Part shown: in pieces, positions 13,212-21,939 of the stretch
How positions within the stretch are numbered: the first letter of the stretch is position 1
How the letters are laid out: the number at the start of each line of letters is the position of its first letter
Assembly (NCBI GenBank): GCA_964585635.1
Contig: CAZPEV010000034.1
Span: 1 to 23,218, forward strand
Length of the DNA: 23,218 bases
From: CAZPEV01 sp964585635
Lineage (GTDB): Bacteria; Zixibacteria; MSB-5A5; GN15; JAAZOE01
Reading direction: 5' to 3'
Notes under the pieces: generated by a model
What the model was told of the DNA's origin: nothing
The model's input: only the letters and a program-made list of their open reading frames with translations
Database searches by the model: none
Made by a program: the position numbers and the translations under genes

Positions 13212-14483
13212 CTATGCGGCCGGGGGAATTACCAGTACGCTCTTGATTCGCTGCCCCTCGATTTCGAGGACTTTCAGCCGGGCGTTTTCCCAATTCAGGA
13301 TGGTTCCCTGGACCGGGACCGACCCCACCAGATCGTAGATCAGCCCCCCCACGGTCTGGAATTCATCCAATTCCAGGTCAATACCGATTTCGTCGGCCAG
13401 GTCCTCCAGCGGGCAGGCGCCGGAAACGATCAGGTGGCCGTTCTCCAGCCGGACGATGTTCTGCTCGACGTCGTTGTCATGCTCATCCTCGATATCGCCG
13501 ACGATTTCCTCGAGGATATCCTCCAGCGTCACCAGTCCGGCGGTGCCGCCGAACTCATCGATGACGATCGCCATGTGAGTCTTGGACTTCTTGAATTCCG
13601 CCAGGAGCTGGTCGATCTTCTTGTGCTCGCCGACACGCAACGGTTCCCGAATATGATCGCTCAGACGGAAGCGCTGCCGTTGTTCCTCACTGAGGGACAA
13701 AAGGTCCTTGACCGGGATGAGGCCGATGATATTATCGATGGTGCCGTCATACACCGGATAGCGGGAGTACCCGAATTCCCCCACCGCTTCCCTGATGGCG
13801 TCCAGATCGGTTTCCTGGGGAAAGGCGATGATCCCAACCCGCGGAACCATGATTTCCTCGGCCTCGGTGACGTCGAGCTGAAAAATGCTGTGAATCATTT
13901 CCTTTTCGTCTTCCTCGATGATGGGAGCCGAGATTCCGGCCGATTCGGCCAGCGTCTCGATGGCCCGCTCGACGATATCGTCCTTTTCTTCCTCGGTGAC
14001 TTCGGCTGCGCGCCCTTTGCCCGAGAGTCGCCGCGGTATCGCCATGACGGGGGCAGACAGCAGATAAAACAAATTCAGAAGCGGCAGCAACCGCACCAGG
14101 CGGGCCTGCGCCCGCTGCGGCAACACGCGCCGCGGCAGGTAGACGAAAAGGGTCACCGTGGCCAGCCAGGACAGGAGAAAGACGACAATATATCCGGCCC
14201 AATCCGGCACGAATCGGAACCGGGACACAAGCTCCGCGATGCGCAGGGCCATGATGCCGATTGCCAGGGCGGAGGTGACACGCACCGAGAGGGCGATTCG
14301 AAAGAAGGCGCGGGGATTGGATGTGAAGCGCATCATTTGCCGGGTACGGGCCGGGGAGAGGTCCGGAAACAACCGCGGAATATCCTCCGGATCGATATAG
14401 ACCGCATTGGAGAAAACGGAGACCAAATACCCGCTCAAGAGCAGGATGATCGTCCCTCCCAGGTATGCCGCCAGCTCAATCAT
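13212..14483 (-). CDS. CNNM/CorC (HlyC) family transmembrane CBS-domain protein
   Basis: This 423-residue membrane protein belongs to a family linked to magnesium or cobalt efflux. The N-terminal DUF21-like part has about four hydrophobic segments (LAAYLGGTIILLLSGYLVSV, ALAIGIMALRI, YIVVFLLSWLATVTLFVYL, LLPLLNLFYLLSAPVMA). A CBS pair follows at about 200-330 (EEIMVPRVGIIAFP, GYSRYPVYDGTIDNIIGLIPVKDLL). The C-terminal part has AIVIDEFGGTAGLVTLEDILEEIVGDIEDEHD and the CorC-type domain. ATG 14483 overlaps the end of ybeY; a TTG at 14492 is possible. Placement after ybeY matches many bacteria, where this position is held by ybeX/corC-like genes. Confidence 0.9.
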   Translation of the reverse strand: MIELAAYLGGTIILLLSGYLVSVFSNAVYIDPEDIPRLFPDLSPARTRQMMRFTSNPRAFFRIALSVRVTSALAIGIMALRIAELVSRFRFVPDWAGYIVVFLLSWLATVTLFVYLPRRVLPQRAQARLVRLLPLLNLFYLLSAPVMAIPRRLSGKGRAAEVTEEEKDDIVERAIETLAESAGISAPIIEEDEKEMIHSIFQLDVTEAEEIMVPRVGIIAFPQETDLDAIREAVGEFGYSRYPVYDGTIDNIIGLIPVKDLLSLSEEQRQRFRLSDHIREPLRVGEHKKIDQLLAEFKKSKTHMAIVIDEFGGTAGLVTLEDILEEIVGDIEDEHDNDVEQNIVRLENGHLIVSGACPLEDLADEIGIDLELDEFQTVGGLIYDLVGSVPVQGTILNWENARLKVLEIEGQRIKSVLVIPPAA

Positions 14484-14895
14484 GCTCGTCAATCAGCGCC
14501 AGGAAATGTTCTTCGCGTCTTCGCATCCGGACGGCATCCACCGCCCGGTGGTGATCATATCCGCACAGGTGCAAGGTCCCATGGCATACCAGACGAAGGA
14601 TTTCGTCACCCAGGGTCGTCCGCCACTCCGCCGCCTGCCGCCGCGCCGTATCTACCGAAATGTAGACCTCTCCCACGATCCCCGTCATCGGGTCGGCCGG
14701 GAAGGCGAGCACATCGGTCGGTCGACGTCGGCCGCGAAAGCGGCGATTGAGGTCCTCCAGATAGGCGTCGGAGGCAAAGATGATATTAGCCGGCAGCCGT
14801 CGTCTCTCGGACTTGAGAATCCGGTCGGCCAGCGCCGCCACTTGCCGCTTCGGCAGCCGGCCGCGAACGCTGCTGAAAACTTGGCTGGGGACCAT
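14476..14895 (-). CDS. ybeY: Endoribonuclease YbeY (rRNA maturation)
   Basis: YbeY is a zinc-dependent RNase involved in 16S rRNA 3'-end maturation and ribosome quality control. The 139-residue product has the conserved metal site HGTLHLCGYDH with histidines at about 105, 109 and 115. The usual RPTDVLAFPAD and GEVYISVDTARRQA segments precede it. The length fits the family. ATG 14895 overlaps the pgpH stop as TGATG; a GTG one codon earlier is possible but would require a less usual start. The 3' end overlaps cnnM, so translation is coupled on both sides. Confidence 0.95.
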   Translation of the reverse strand: MVPSQVFSSVRGRLPKRQVAALADRILKSERRRLPANIIFASDAYLEDLNRRFRGRRRPTDVLAFPADPMTGIVGEVYISVDTARRQAAEWRTTLGDEILRLVCHGTLHLCGYDHHRAVDAVRMRRREEHFLALIDEHD

Positions 14896-17135
14896 CACCG
14901 GGCCGTCTCGTCCTCTTTTTTCGGATATGGTATGCGCTGGTGGAAGACGCCGATCAGAATCGACACGAAAGCCTCCTTGATGTCGTCCAGGTCCTTCAGC
15001 GTCAGCGCCGATTCGGTCAGCTCCCCCGACAGGAATTTATCGTCGATCAGCTTCTGAATCAGGTTGCGAATCCGGGCCGAGGTGGGGTTTTCCAGCGTCC
15101 GGCTGGCGGCTTCGGTGGCGTCCGCCAGCATCAGGATAGCCGTCTCCTTGCTTTGCGGTTTCGGCCCGGGATACCGGAATTCCTCGTCCGATTCGATGGG
15201 CAGCCCCATCTCCTGAGCCTTGTTGAGAAAGTAGGTCATCTTGGTGGTTCCATGATGCTCCTCGATGAAGTTGAGGATGGCATCCGGCAGTCCCGCCTCC
15301 TCACCCAGGCGGCGCCCCTTTTTGACATGCGAGGCCAGCACCAGCGCCGACATCGTCGGATTGAGCGACTCGTGCTTGGAGCGGATGCCAAGCTGATTCT
15401 CGACAAAATACTCGGGTATTTCCATCTTTCCGATATCATGATAATAGGCCCCGACCCGGGCCAAAAGCGGGTTGGCCCCGATCGCCTTGGCGGCCGCCTC
15501 GGCCAGCGTTCCCAATACGATGGAATGATGGTAGGTTCCCGGCGCCTCCATCGACAGCCGCTTCAGCAGCGGCTGATTCAGATCGGCCAATTCCAAAAGC
15601 GTGATATTCGTCGAAAAGCCGAAGAGCGATTCGAACATCGGGAGGATACCGATCGCCAGCATCGGCGCAATAAACCCGTTGGCCAATCCGTACCCGCAGT
15701 ACGCCAGCACGTCCCCCGCGCGTGAAAGCTTTAGCGATTCGACCACCAACGCGATGACGACATAGGCGATCGACAGGAAGATGATGATGCGATAAATTTC
15801 GCTCCGCCGGCGGATCTCTCCGGCCGAGAAGCAGGCCACCATTCCGGCCAGCGCCGTGATGAGCGCGATGGTGAAATTGAAGCGGTTCAGGATGCCCAGC
15901 AACAGGGCGACCAGCAACGTCATGACCACCCCCAGGCGCGAGTCGAACAGCACCGTGACCAGGATGGAGAGAATGGCAATGGGAAAGAGGTAGACCGAAT
16001 TGACCAGGCGGACGGCGATGAAATTGACCAGAAACAGCTCCAGCGCGATGATCAAGAGCAGCGCGAACAGCTTGTTGTTGGACCAGTACACGTCGGGGCG
16101 GAAACGGAACAGGAAAAGATAGATCAACACCATGACCGCTGCCACCAGCACCAATCGGCCCAAAAACGGTATGACTGCCTGAAGCCAGCCCCGCTCGGCG
16201 GCCCGCTTCTGGACCTCGCGGGCGTACGCCTGCAGGAGGCGGGCCTTGTCCGCGTCGACCTGCTTGCCGCGTCGAATGAGCAGATCGCCGCCCGTGACCC
16301 GGTCGGCGATGTCGGCGATGATCGCCAGGCTGCTGTCGCGCGCGGCTTCCGTCTCCGTCTCATTGAAAATCGCGTTCGGGGCCACAAAATGACGGCCGAT
16401 TTCATAGTAAAGCTCGACGTCAATGTCGGTCCGGGCGTCGATCGCGTTCAGCTTTTCCAGCAGCTCGCCGAAGGCCAGCTTGAGATCCAGCACCTGGTTG
16501 CGGATCATCAGGAGGTCGCGGCTGCGCTGGCGCATCAGAATGGAGTTGAACTCCGGGCCGGGAAGTTCGGCCAGATCATCCAGCACGCCAAAATGGTAAA
16601 TGTCATCGACCAGGATTGAATCCAGAACGGTCGCGATCCGCCTCGGCGAATCCGAACGGAGCAACCCGATGATCCATTGGTCGCCGATAAAGGGATAGGC
16701 ATTTCGCAGGCGCCCGACGACCGCCTCGCTGACGACCCCGTTGCCGGCCGCGCGGAGCGAATCGGCCAGAAGCGCCAATCGGCGCAGGTTACTCCGATTG
16801 CGCTGAATGATATCATCGTCGCTGTCGATGTACAGCGGCGTGTTGACGGCCGCCTGCCGCCGTTCCTCCCTGAGCTGGTCATTGCTCTTGGGCAGGTCAA
16901 AGGAGAAATCGGCGATGATGCTCTCCTGGGCGATTTCACCCTCGCGGGGAACGTCGAGCGGTCCAAACAACTCCAGCACCGGATAAAGCAGGGTGATCAG
17001 AATAATGCTCGCCGCCGCCATCAGGTATTTGACCAGAATGCGGCCGCGGGTGCGCGAGACCTTGGGGTCGATGTCTTCCTTGACCTTGAGAAGGCGTTTG
17101 ATCGACCGTTTCAGCTTGAGCAGCGGTTTGACCAT
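14895..17135 (-). CDS. pgpH: c-di-AMP phosphodiesterase of the PgpH/YqfF (7TMR-HD) family
   Basis: The 746-residue membrane protein belongs to the family that cleaves cyclic di-AMP to pApA. One hydrophobic segment lies at about 35-55. An outer domain of 7TMR-HDED type follows, to about 325 (FDLPKSNDQLREERRQAAVN and following). A run of about seven membrane helices spans about 325-510. The HD domain follows, with HHSIVLGTLAEAAA (residue about 538), YYHDIGKMEIPEYF with the HD pair (about 565), and EEHHGTTKMTYF (about 630). All key HD residues visible here are present. It starts six bases after phoH and overlaps ybeY, an order conserved in many bacteria. Activity against c-di-AMP is inferred from the family. 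Confidence 0.92.
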   Translation of the reverse strand: MVKPLLKLKRSIKRLLKVKEDIDPKVSRTRGRILVKYLMAAASIILITLLYPVLELFGPLDVPREGEIAQESIIADFSFDLPKSNDQLREERRQAAVNTPLYIDSDDDIIQRNRSNLRRLALLADSLRAAGNGVVSEAVVGRLRNAYPFIGDQWIIGLLRSDSPRRIATVLDSILVDDIYHFGVLDDLAELPGPEFNSILMRQRSRDLLMIRNQVLDLKLAFGELLEKLNAIDARTDIDVELYYEIGRHFVAPNAIFNETETEAARDSSLAIIADIADRVTGGDLLIRRGKQVDADKARLLQAYAREVQKRAAERGWLQAVIPFLGRLVLVAAVMVLIYLFLFRFRPDVYWSNNKLFALLLIIALELFLVNFIAVRLVNSVYLFPIAILSILVTVLFDSRLGVVMTLLVALLLGILNRFNFTIALITALAGMVACFSAGEIRRRSEIYRIIIFLSIAYVVIALVVESLKLSRAGDVLAYCGYGLANGFIAPMLAIGILPMFESLFGFSTNITLLELADLNQPLLKRLSMEAPGTYHHSIVLGTLAEAAAKAIGANPLLARVGAYYHDIGKMEIPEYFVENQLGIRSKHESLNPTMSALVLASHVKKGRRLGEEAGLPDAILNFIEEHHGTTKMTYFLNKAQEMGLPIESDEEFRYPGPKPQSKETAILMLADATEAASRTLENPTSARIRNLIQKLIDDKFLSGELTESALTLKDLDDIKEAFVSILIGVFHQRIPYPKKEDETAR

Positions 17136-17141
17136 CCCTGC

Positions 17142-18146
17142 TTACACCGCCCCTTTGTTTCCTTTGCCGGGCCCTTTTCCCTTGCCCCGGTTTTCGAATC
17201 GTTCGTAGGCGTGGATGATGTCCTGCACCAGACGGTGCCGGACGACGTCGCGCGCCGTCAAATAGACGAATTCTATCCCCTTAATGCCCGTCAGAATGTG
17301 CTGAATCTTCACCAGGCCGGATGGGACGCTCCGGTCCAGATCGATCTGGGTAATATCGCCGGTGACCACCGCCTTGGAGCCCTCGCCGAGCCGGGTCAGG
17401 AACATTTTCATCTGGGCGATGGTCGTGTTCTGGGCCTCGTCGAGGATGACGAAAGAATTGTTCAGGGTTCGTCCCCGCATGAAGGCCAGGGGGCAGATTT
17501 CGATGATGCCCAGATCGAGCATGCGGGAAATCTTATCGGCCGGCAGGAGTTCGTGAAGGGCGTCGTAGACCGGCCGCAGGTAGGGGTCGACCTTGGCCTT
17601 GATATCTCCGGGCAGGAAACCGAGGGTTTCGCCCGCCTCGACCGCGGGCCGCACCAGGATGATTCGGTTTTTGCGCTTGGCCCGCAAATCGGCCACCGCC
17701 TGGCCGACCGCCAGAAACGTCTTGCCGGTGCCGGCCGGTCCGATGGAGAAGACGATATCGTTCCGTTCGATCGCGGCCAAATATTCCTTCTGTCCAACCG
17801 TCCGTGGGGCGAACAGTGCCGCCACCGGTCCGTTCCCCTTGTCGTCGAGCAACTCCGCCGGACCGCGACCCTCCTCCTTGACCATGCCGATGGCATAGAA
17901 AAGATACTGCTCCGACACCTCATACCCCTGGCTGACCCGGGTGACAATATCCTGCAGGAGGCGCAGGACATTTTCCACCTCGCTCTTTTCCCCCTCGATC
18001 AAGATGGTATCGCCGCGGGCGACCAGCTTGGCGTCGAACTGCGACTCGATCAGCCGGATGGTGTGATTGTTCTGTCCAAAGAGGATGCGTTGGTCGACGT
18101 CGTGCAGGTCAAAGGTGCGGCTGATGTGAGTCCCTGAAATACTCAT
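17142..18146 (-). CDS. phoH: PhoH-family ATPase
   Basis: This 334-residue P-loop ATPase belongs to the PhoH/YbeZ group, which is linked to RNA metabolism together with YbeY. The N-terminal part (1-110) is a small alpha/beta KH-like region. The ATPase core has Walker A GPAGTGKT at 136-143, LVRPAVEAGETLGFLPGD, and Walker B VILDEAQN ending at 240, then VTGDITQIDL. The tail is basic and glycine-rich (GKGKGPGKGNKG), suggesting nucleic acid contact. Its ATG overlaps the aspS stop by one base (TAATG). The exact biochemical role in this organism is not established by sequence. Confidence 0.93.
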   Translation of the reverse strand: MSISGTHISRTFDLHDVDQRILFGQNNHTIRLIESQFDAKLVARGDTILIEGEKSEVENVLRLLQDIVTRVSQGYEVSEQYLFYAIGMVKEEGRGPAELLDDKGNGPVAALFAPRTVGQKEYLAAIERNDIVFSIGPAGTGKTFLAVGQAVADLRAKRKNRIILVRPAVEAGETLGFLPGDIKAKVDPYLRPVYDALHELLPADKISRMLDLGIIEICPLAFMRGRTLNNSFVILDEAQNTTIAQMKMFLTRLGEGSKAVVTGDITQIDLDRSVPSGLVKIQHILTGIKGIEFVYLTARDVVRHRLVQDIIHAYERFENRGKGKGPGKGNKGAV

Positions 18147-19975
18147 TATTCCTCAGAGCGTCTGGTGATGGCCAAGGCCAGCTCATCCAATTGGGCCTGG
18201 TCGATTTCCGATGGGGCGCCATCCATGAGCGACGAGGCGTTGGTCGTCTTGGGAAAAGCGATCACGTCGCGGATGGAATCGGAGCCGGTCATCAGGGCCA
18301 CGATTCGATCCAGCCCCGGCGCCAGACCGCCGTGCGGCGGGGCGCCATATTGCAGCGCCCGGAGCAAAAAACCGAACATCCGCTCGGCCCGTTCGTCCGA
18401 CATCCCCAGGATATTGAGAATTTTCTTCTGCAATTGGTTGCGATGGATGCGAATCCCCCCGGAGGCTATTTCGCTGCCGTTGAGCACCAGGTCGTATTGC
18501 TCGGCGCGGGCCTTCCGCCAAGGATGGTTGAGATCGGACAGCGGCAGGGGGCAGGTGAAACCGTCCTCGACCAGCGCCAAATCCTCCTCGCAGGGACTGG
18601 AGACGATATTATGCATGGCTCCGAGGGCACCGGTCTGGGAATCATATTCAAACATCGGGAAGCGGGTAACCCAGAGGAATTCCCAGCGGGAAGGGTCGAT
18701 CGGATTTCCGGTTCGACCGAGGTGGAGCCGCAGTTGGCCGAGAATCGACTCGGCCTTCAACGGCTGGTCGGCTATAATTAAAACGGCATCGCCGATGTTG
18801 GCCCCGGCCTTGGCGCCGATGCGCCGGGCTATGTCATCACCGACATATTTTAGAATCGGGCTGCGCAGCCCCTCCTGACCATATAGAATATATCCCAGCC
18901 CGCCGGCCCCTTGGGCCTTGGCCAGAGTCTCCAGATCGCCGAGTTGCTTGCGCGACAAGCCGGCGCCGCCTTTCATCGTGATCCCCTTGACCACGCCGCC
19001 GCCGGCCACAGTCGAGGCGAACACCTGAAAACCGCATCCCTGCACCTCCGGCCCCAAATCGCAGATTTCCATGCCGAAACGAAGGTCCGGCTTGTCGCTC
19101 CCCCAGCGATTCATGACGTCCTGGTAGGTGTAGCGAGGGAAGGGCGTGCTGATTCCGATCCCCAGCACCTTCTTCCACAGATGGGCCATCATCCCTTCGG
19201 CGACGGCGAAGATGTCATCGGGGGTGACGAAGGCCATTTCCATGTCGATCTGGGTATGCTCCGGCTGACGGTCGGCGCGCAGGTCCTCATCGCGAAGGCA
19301 GCGGGCCAACTGGAAATAGCGGTCGAAACCGGCGATCATCAGAATTTGCTTGAGCAGTTGCGGCGATTGCGGCAGGGCGTAAAATTTCCCCGGCTGTACG
19401 CGGCTGGGAACGACATAATCGCGGGCTCCCTCGGGAGTGGAGCGCATCAGCATTGGCGTCTCGATCTCATAGAAGCCGCAGCCGGATAGGTATTCGCGGA
19501 TGGCCATGGTTGCCTCGTGACGGATTCGCATCTTGGCCTGCAACGGATTGCGCCGCAGGTCGAGGTAGCGAAACTCAAGGCGCAAATCCTCCCGGGCGCT
19601 GGTCTCATCGGTAATGGCAAACGGCGGCGTCAGCGACTCTGACAAGATTTCGATCCGGTCGCAATCTACCTCAATGGCGCCGGTTTTCATCTTGGGGTTG
19701 ACCATCCCCTCCGGCCGGGGTTTGACCACCCCTTTGGCGGCAATGACATACTCGTGACGACAGGCGGCGGCAATCTCGACCGCCTCCGGTGTCAGCCGAT
19801 CGGGATGAAAGGCCAACTGGGTGATACCATATCGGTCCCGCAGGTCGATGAAAAGCAGGCCGCCCAGGTTGCGATACTCCTGCACCCAGCCGTTCAACGT
19901 TACCTGCCGGCCAACGTCGCCGGCGGTCAACTCGCCGCATGTGACGGTTCGTTTCAACTCCGCAAATCTCGTCAA
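18146..19975 (-). CDS. aspS: Aspartyl-tRNA synthetase
   Basis: The 609-residue class II synthetase charges tRNA-Asp with aspartate. The N-terminal OB-fold (1-110) binds the anticodon (QVTLNGWVQEYRNLGGLLFIDLRDRYG). The catalytic domain has FRYLDLRR (motif 1 region), RCLRDEDLRADRQPEHTQID (motif 2) and GLAPGLDRIVALM (motif 3). The GAD insertion common to bacterial AspRS lies between motifs 2 and 3 (about 285-420). The start is TTG 19975 with GGAG eight bases upstream. Whether it also charges tRNA-Asn cannot be decided here. It is the first gene of the aspS-phoH-pgpH-ybeY-cnnM cluster and likely its promoter-proximal member. Confidence 0.96.
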   Translation of the reverse strand: MTRFAELKRTVTCGELTAGDVGRQVTLNGWVQEYRNLGGLLFIDLRDRYGITQLAFHPDRLTPEAVEIAAACRHEYVIAAKGVVKPRPEGMVNPKMKTGAIEVDCDRIEILSESLTPPFAITDETSAREDLRLEFRYLDLRRNPLQAKMRIRHEATMAIREYLSGCGFYEIETPMLMRSTPEGARDYVVPSRVQPGKFYALPQSPQLLKQILMIAGFDRYFQLARCLRDEDLRADRQPEHTQIDMEMAFVTPDDIFAVAEGMMAHLWKKVLGIGISTPFPRYTYQDVMNRWGSDKPDLRFGMEICDLGPEVQGCGFQVFASTVAGGGVVKGITMKGGAGLSRKQLGDLETLAKAQGAGGLGYILYGQEGLRSPILKYVGDDIARRIGAKAGANIGDAVLIIADQPLKAESILGQLRLHLGRTGNPIDPSRWEFLWVTRFPMFEYDSQTGALGAMHNIVSSPCEEDLALVEDGFTCPLPLSDLNHPWRKARAEQYDLVLNGSEIASGGIRIHRNQLQKKILNILGMSDERAERMFGFLLRALQYGAPPHGGLAPGLDRIVALMTGSDSIRDVIAFPKTTNASSLMDGAPSEIDQAQLDELALAITRRSEE

Positions 19976-20048
19976 AAGCCATTCTCCGCTAAAGAGTTGT
20001 CACTCTTAATAGTCTCATCGGTACAACGGGGATTCGGTTTAGCCGTCG

Positions 20049-20061
20049 TAGCATCATGCTA
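20049..20061. promoter_or_regulatory. 13-bp perfect palindrome near the aspS transcription start
   Basis: TAGCATCATGCTA is perfectly symmetrical around its central base. It lies just downstream of the proposed -10 of the aspS promoter, covering about +2 to +14 of the predicted transcript. Such a position would suit a repressor site. No regulator gene is adjacent, and chance cannot be excluded. Confidence 0.35.
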
Positions 20062-20069
20062 TCCGGCTG

Positions 20070-20098
20070 AAAGTACCCAAAAGCGTGGACAAAGTCAA
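20070..20098 (-). promoter_or_regulatory. Probable promoter of the aspS cluster
   Basis: On the minus strand TTGACT (20093-20098, five of six) is followed after 17 bases by TACTTT (20070-20075, three of six). The leader to the TTG start at 19975 would be about 88 bases. No other strong candidate was seen in 19976-20226, and no tRNA-like leader was recognised. Confidence 0.5.
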
Positions 20099-20214
20099 GT
20101 CCGGGTCGATGCATTTTGGCTACCCGACCGGCCCCAAAAAAGATCACCAAGGGTATTGACGGCAGGCATCTGGTTATATATAGTTGCTCAACTTACGGTT
20201 AGAAGCGACCGATA

Positions 20215-20220
20215 TATAAT
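20215..20220 (+). promoter_or_regulatory. Consensus -10 box seven bases before the EIIA-like start
   Basis: TATAAT at 20215-20220 ends six bases before the ATG at 20227. A transcription start at the normal distance would fall on or next to the start codon. The matching -35 (CTTACG at 20192-20197, 17-base spacer) matches only three of six bases. No ribosome binding site is present, which agrees with a leaderless message. Confidence 0.55.
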
Positions 20221-20226
20221 TATACC

Positions 20227-20733
20227 ATGGGATTCAATATCTCGCGACATATGTCGCCCGAGCTGATTAAGCTCGAGATGACAACGGTTATGCCGGAAGA
20301 GCCGGAAAACGGTAGCCGCAACAAGTGGCTGTTTTCCGTCAAGGAGACACTTTTGTCGGAACTGCTCGACGTCCTCGATCCCATGGGGAAAATCGGCAAC
20401 CGCAAAAAGCTCCTGCTGGATTTCATCAACCGCGAGCGAAAAGCCTCGACCGGCATCGGGCGCGGATTCGCCATCCCGCATATCCGTTCCATGCAGGCCA
20501 AGGAATTCATGATCGCCTTCGGGCGCAGCACCAAGGGATATGAATTCGACGCCATCGACGGCCTGCCGGTCCGCTTCTTCTTTATCATGGCCGCCCCACC
20601 CTACGACGACGCCCTCTATCTGCGCGTCTTCCGCTCCATGTCGGAACTGATTCAATTCGATGGCTTCGGCCGCCAACTCCTGGAGGCCAAGGAGCCGTAC
20701 GATATCATTCGGGCCGTGCAAGGGTTGGAATAG
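20227..20733 (+). CDS. PTS EIIA (PtsN/fructose type) domain protein
   Basis: The 168-residue protein has a phosphotransferase EIIA type 2 domain spanning about 35-168. The signature STGIGRGFAIPHIRS carries the histidine that is phosphorylated in the family (H85). The flanking KKLLLDFINRERKA and VRFFFIMAAPPYDDALYLRVFRSMSELI also fit. The first 30 residues are extra compared with compact PtsN proteins. In bacteria without full sugar PTS such proteins act as regulators. No other PTS component is in the window, so its donor and target are unknown. There is no Shine-Dalgarno sequence, and TATAAT sits just upstream. Confidence 0.8.
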   Translation: MGFNISRHMSPELIKLEMTTVMPEEPENGSRNKWLFSVKETLLSELLDVLDPMGKIGNRKKLLLDFINRERKASTGIGRGFAIPHIRSMQAKEFMIAFGRSTKGYEFDAIDGLPVRFFFIMAAPPYDDALYLRVFRSMSELIQFDGFGRQLLEAKEPYDIIRAVQGLE

Positions 20734-20800
20734 CCGACCGCCGCCCGTTTCCGCGGCCTTCCCGAAAAAAACTTGATGACCGCCGCACCCCTGGCGACTA

Positions 20801-21628
20801 TCACCGTCCCATGATAAGTCCCAAGGAGAGGCCGTACGACCCGTCATAATCATACAGCGGACGCAAAGGCTCGTAGCAGTCGTGACAGGTCGGTTCACCG
20901 GTCAAATGCAGGTCGGTATCGGCGATGACCGACAGCCACAGATACGGCGCCAGACGGAACATCCCCGCGCATCCCAACGTGATGGCGAAGATGGTTGTGG
21001 TCCTTTCATTGCGGTAGGCGGACAATTCTCCTCCAACCTCCTCGACGATTATTTCCTCCCGGGCGAAATGGGTGACCGCTCCAAATCCGGAAAACAGGCT
21101 GAAAGAGGCTTGTCTCTCGGGACGGCGGCCGATCGGCGTCGTGTACTGGAGCGAGAGGAATGACCGCATCGCCGTCAGATCCCGATCGTACCCAACCACC
21201 GGCAGCGGGCCATGCGGCGGAGGAATGGGCGGTGGCGTATACCATCCGGGATCGCAGGCAGCAGCATGCAGCCCCGACAGACCCAGCGTAAAGCGCAACG
21301 CGGCGCCACGGCTGATGGCGGAAATCAAGTCGATGGTGACGCCGGCCCCGGCATTGATCGACGAATTGTCCGTGTCATACGGCCCGGCATAGCGGGCGGA
21401 TAGGCCCAGCCCGAAGCGGAACGGAAGACGTTCCGGTCGCGATAGCGATGGAAATTTTGTATTATGCCGTTTCACCGGCGCCAGCGGCGGTGGCGCCGGC
21501 GCTATGAAGGCTATTGATCGGTCGAAAATGCCGATCGTCGGTGATGACGGCACTCCCTGCCCAGCCATCACCATGGGCGCCGGCATCAGAACCATGCCAA
21601 TCATGGCATAGAAAAGCGTTTTGAACAT
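20801..21628 (-). CDS. Exported beta-barrel-like envelope protein of unknown function
   Basis: The 275-residue product starts with a signal peptide (MFKTLFYAMIGMVLMPAPMVMA, cleavage after VMA). A proline-rich linker follows (AFIAPAPPPLAPVK). From about residue 70 there are alternating amphipathic strands, such as FRFGLGLSARYAG, GAGVTIDLISAI, LRFTLGLSGLHA, FSLFSGFGAVTHF and IFAITLGCAGMF, ending GSYGLSLGLIMGR. This suggests an outer-membrane barrel, though the final residue is not aromatic. A CHDC pair occurs near residue 255, and a proline run (PPPIPPPHG) lies in a loop near 155. The start at 21628 was chosen for GGGGAAGAGG just upstream. It stands alone and is convergent with the EIIA-like gene. 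No promoter was clear in 21629-21881. Confidence 0.65.
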   Translation of the reverse strand: MFKTLFYAMIGMVLMPAPMVMAGQGVPSSPTIGIFDRSIAFIAPAPPPLAPVKRHNTKFPSLSRPERLPFRFGLGLSARYAGPYDTDNSSINAGAGVTIDLISAISRGAALRFTLGLSGLHAAACDPGWYTPPPIPPPHGPLPVVGYDRDLTAMRSFLSLQYTTPIGRRPERQASFSLFSGFGAVTHFAREEIIVEEVGGELSAYRNERTTTIFAITLGCAGMFRLAPYLWLSVIADTDLHLTGEPTCHDCYEPLRPLYDYDGSYGLSLGLIMGR

Positions 21629-21881
21629 CCTCTTCCCCTCAGTCAATCGCGAAAGTTCCCGGCCGGATTGCCCGTTGGCGGTCTGGCCGATTTCGTTCGC
21701 AATGGCGTTTCTGGTATGACGTCGAAACGTCGGCGGCCATCAAGCCGGTTGTGCCCAAAGCTAGGGCAAATTCTCCCCGCTGTCTATCGATTTCGGCCAA
21801 GCGGCTCCCTCCACCAGCCCTTCTTGTCGTGAAACTCAATATAATGCCGTCGGGCGGGGCCGGCCAAGAAGCGTTTTTTGC

Positions 21882-21910
21882 TTGAAATGGGGTTTGGCTC
21901 CCCCTATTAT
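21882..21910 (+). promoter_or_regulatory. Sigma-70 promoter of lpxC-fabZ
   Basis: TTGAAA (21882-21887) and TATTAT (21905-21910) are separated by 17 bases. The leader to ATG 21940 would be about 23 bases and contains AAGGCGGA as ribosome binding site. Confidence 0.75.
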
Positions 21911-21939
21911 ATTCAGAATTTGGTGTAAGGCGGACAAAC

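Noticed and set aside
13434..14750. A 438-codon plus-strand open frame opposite cnnM and ybeY
   Set aside because: It is antisense to two well-supported genes, and its composition (H, R, Q and G rich) is what GC-rich coding DNA gives when read backwards.
16677..18137. A 486-codon plus-strand open frame opposite pgpH and phoH
   Set aside because: It is antisense to strongly conserved genes with intact motifs; no start signals or domain pattern were seen.
20734..20800. Terminator between the convergent EIIA-like and barrel genes
   Set aside because: There is a run of A (seven bases) but no convincing stem next to it on either strand.
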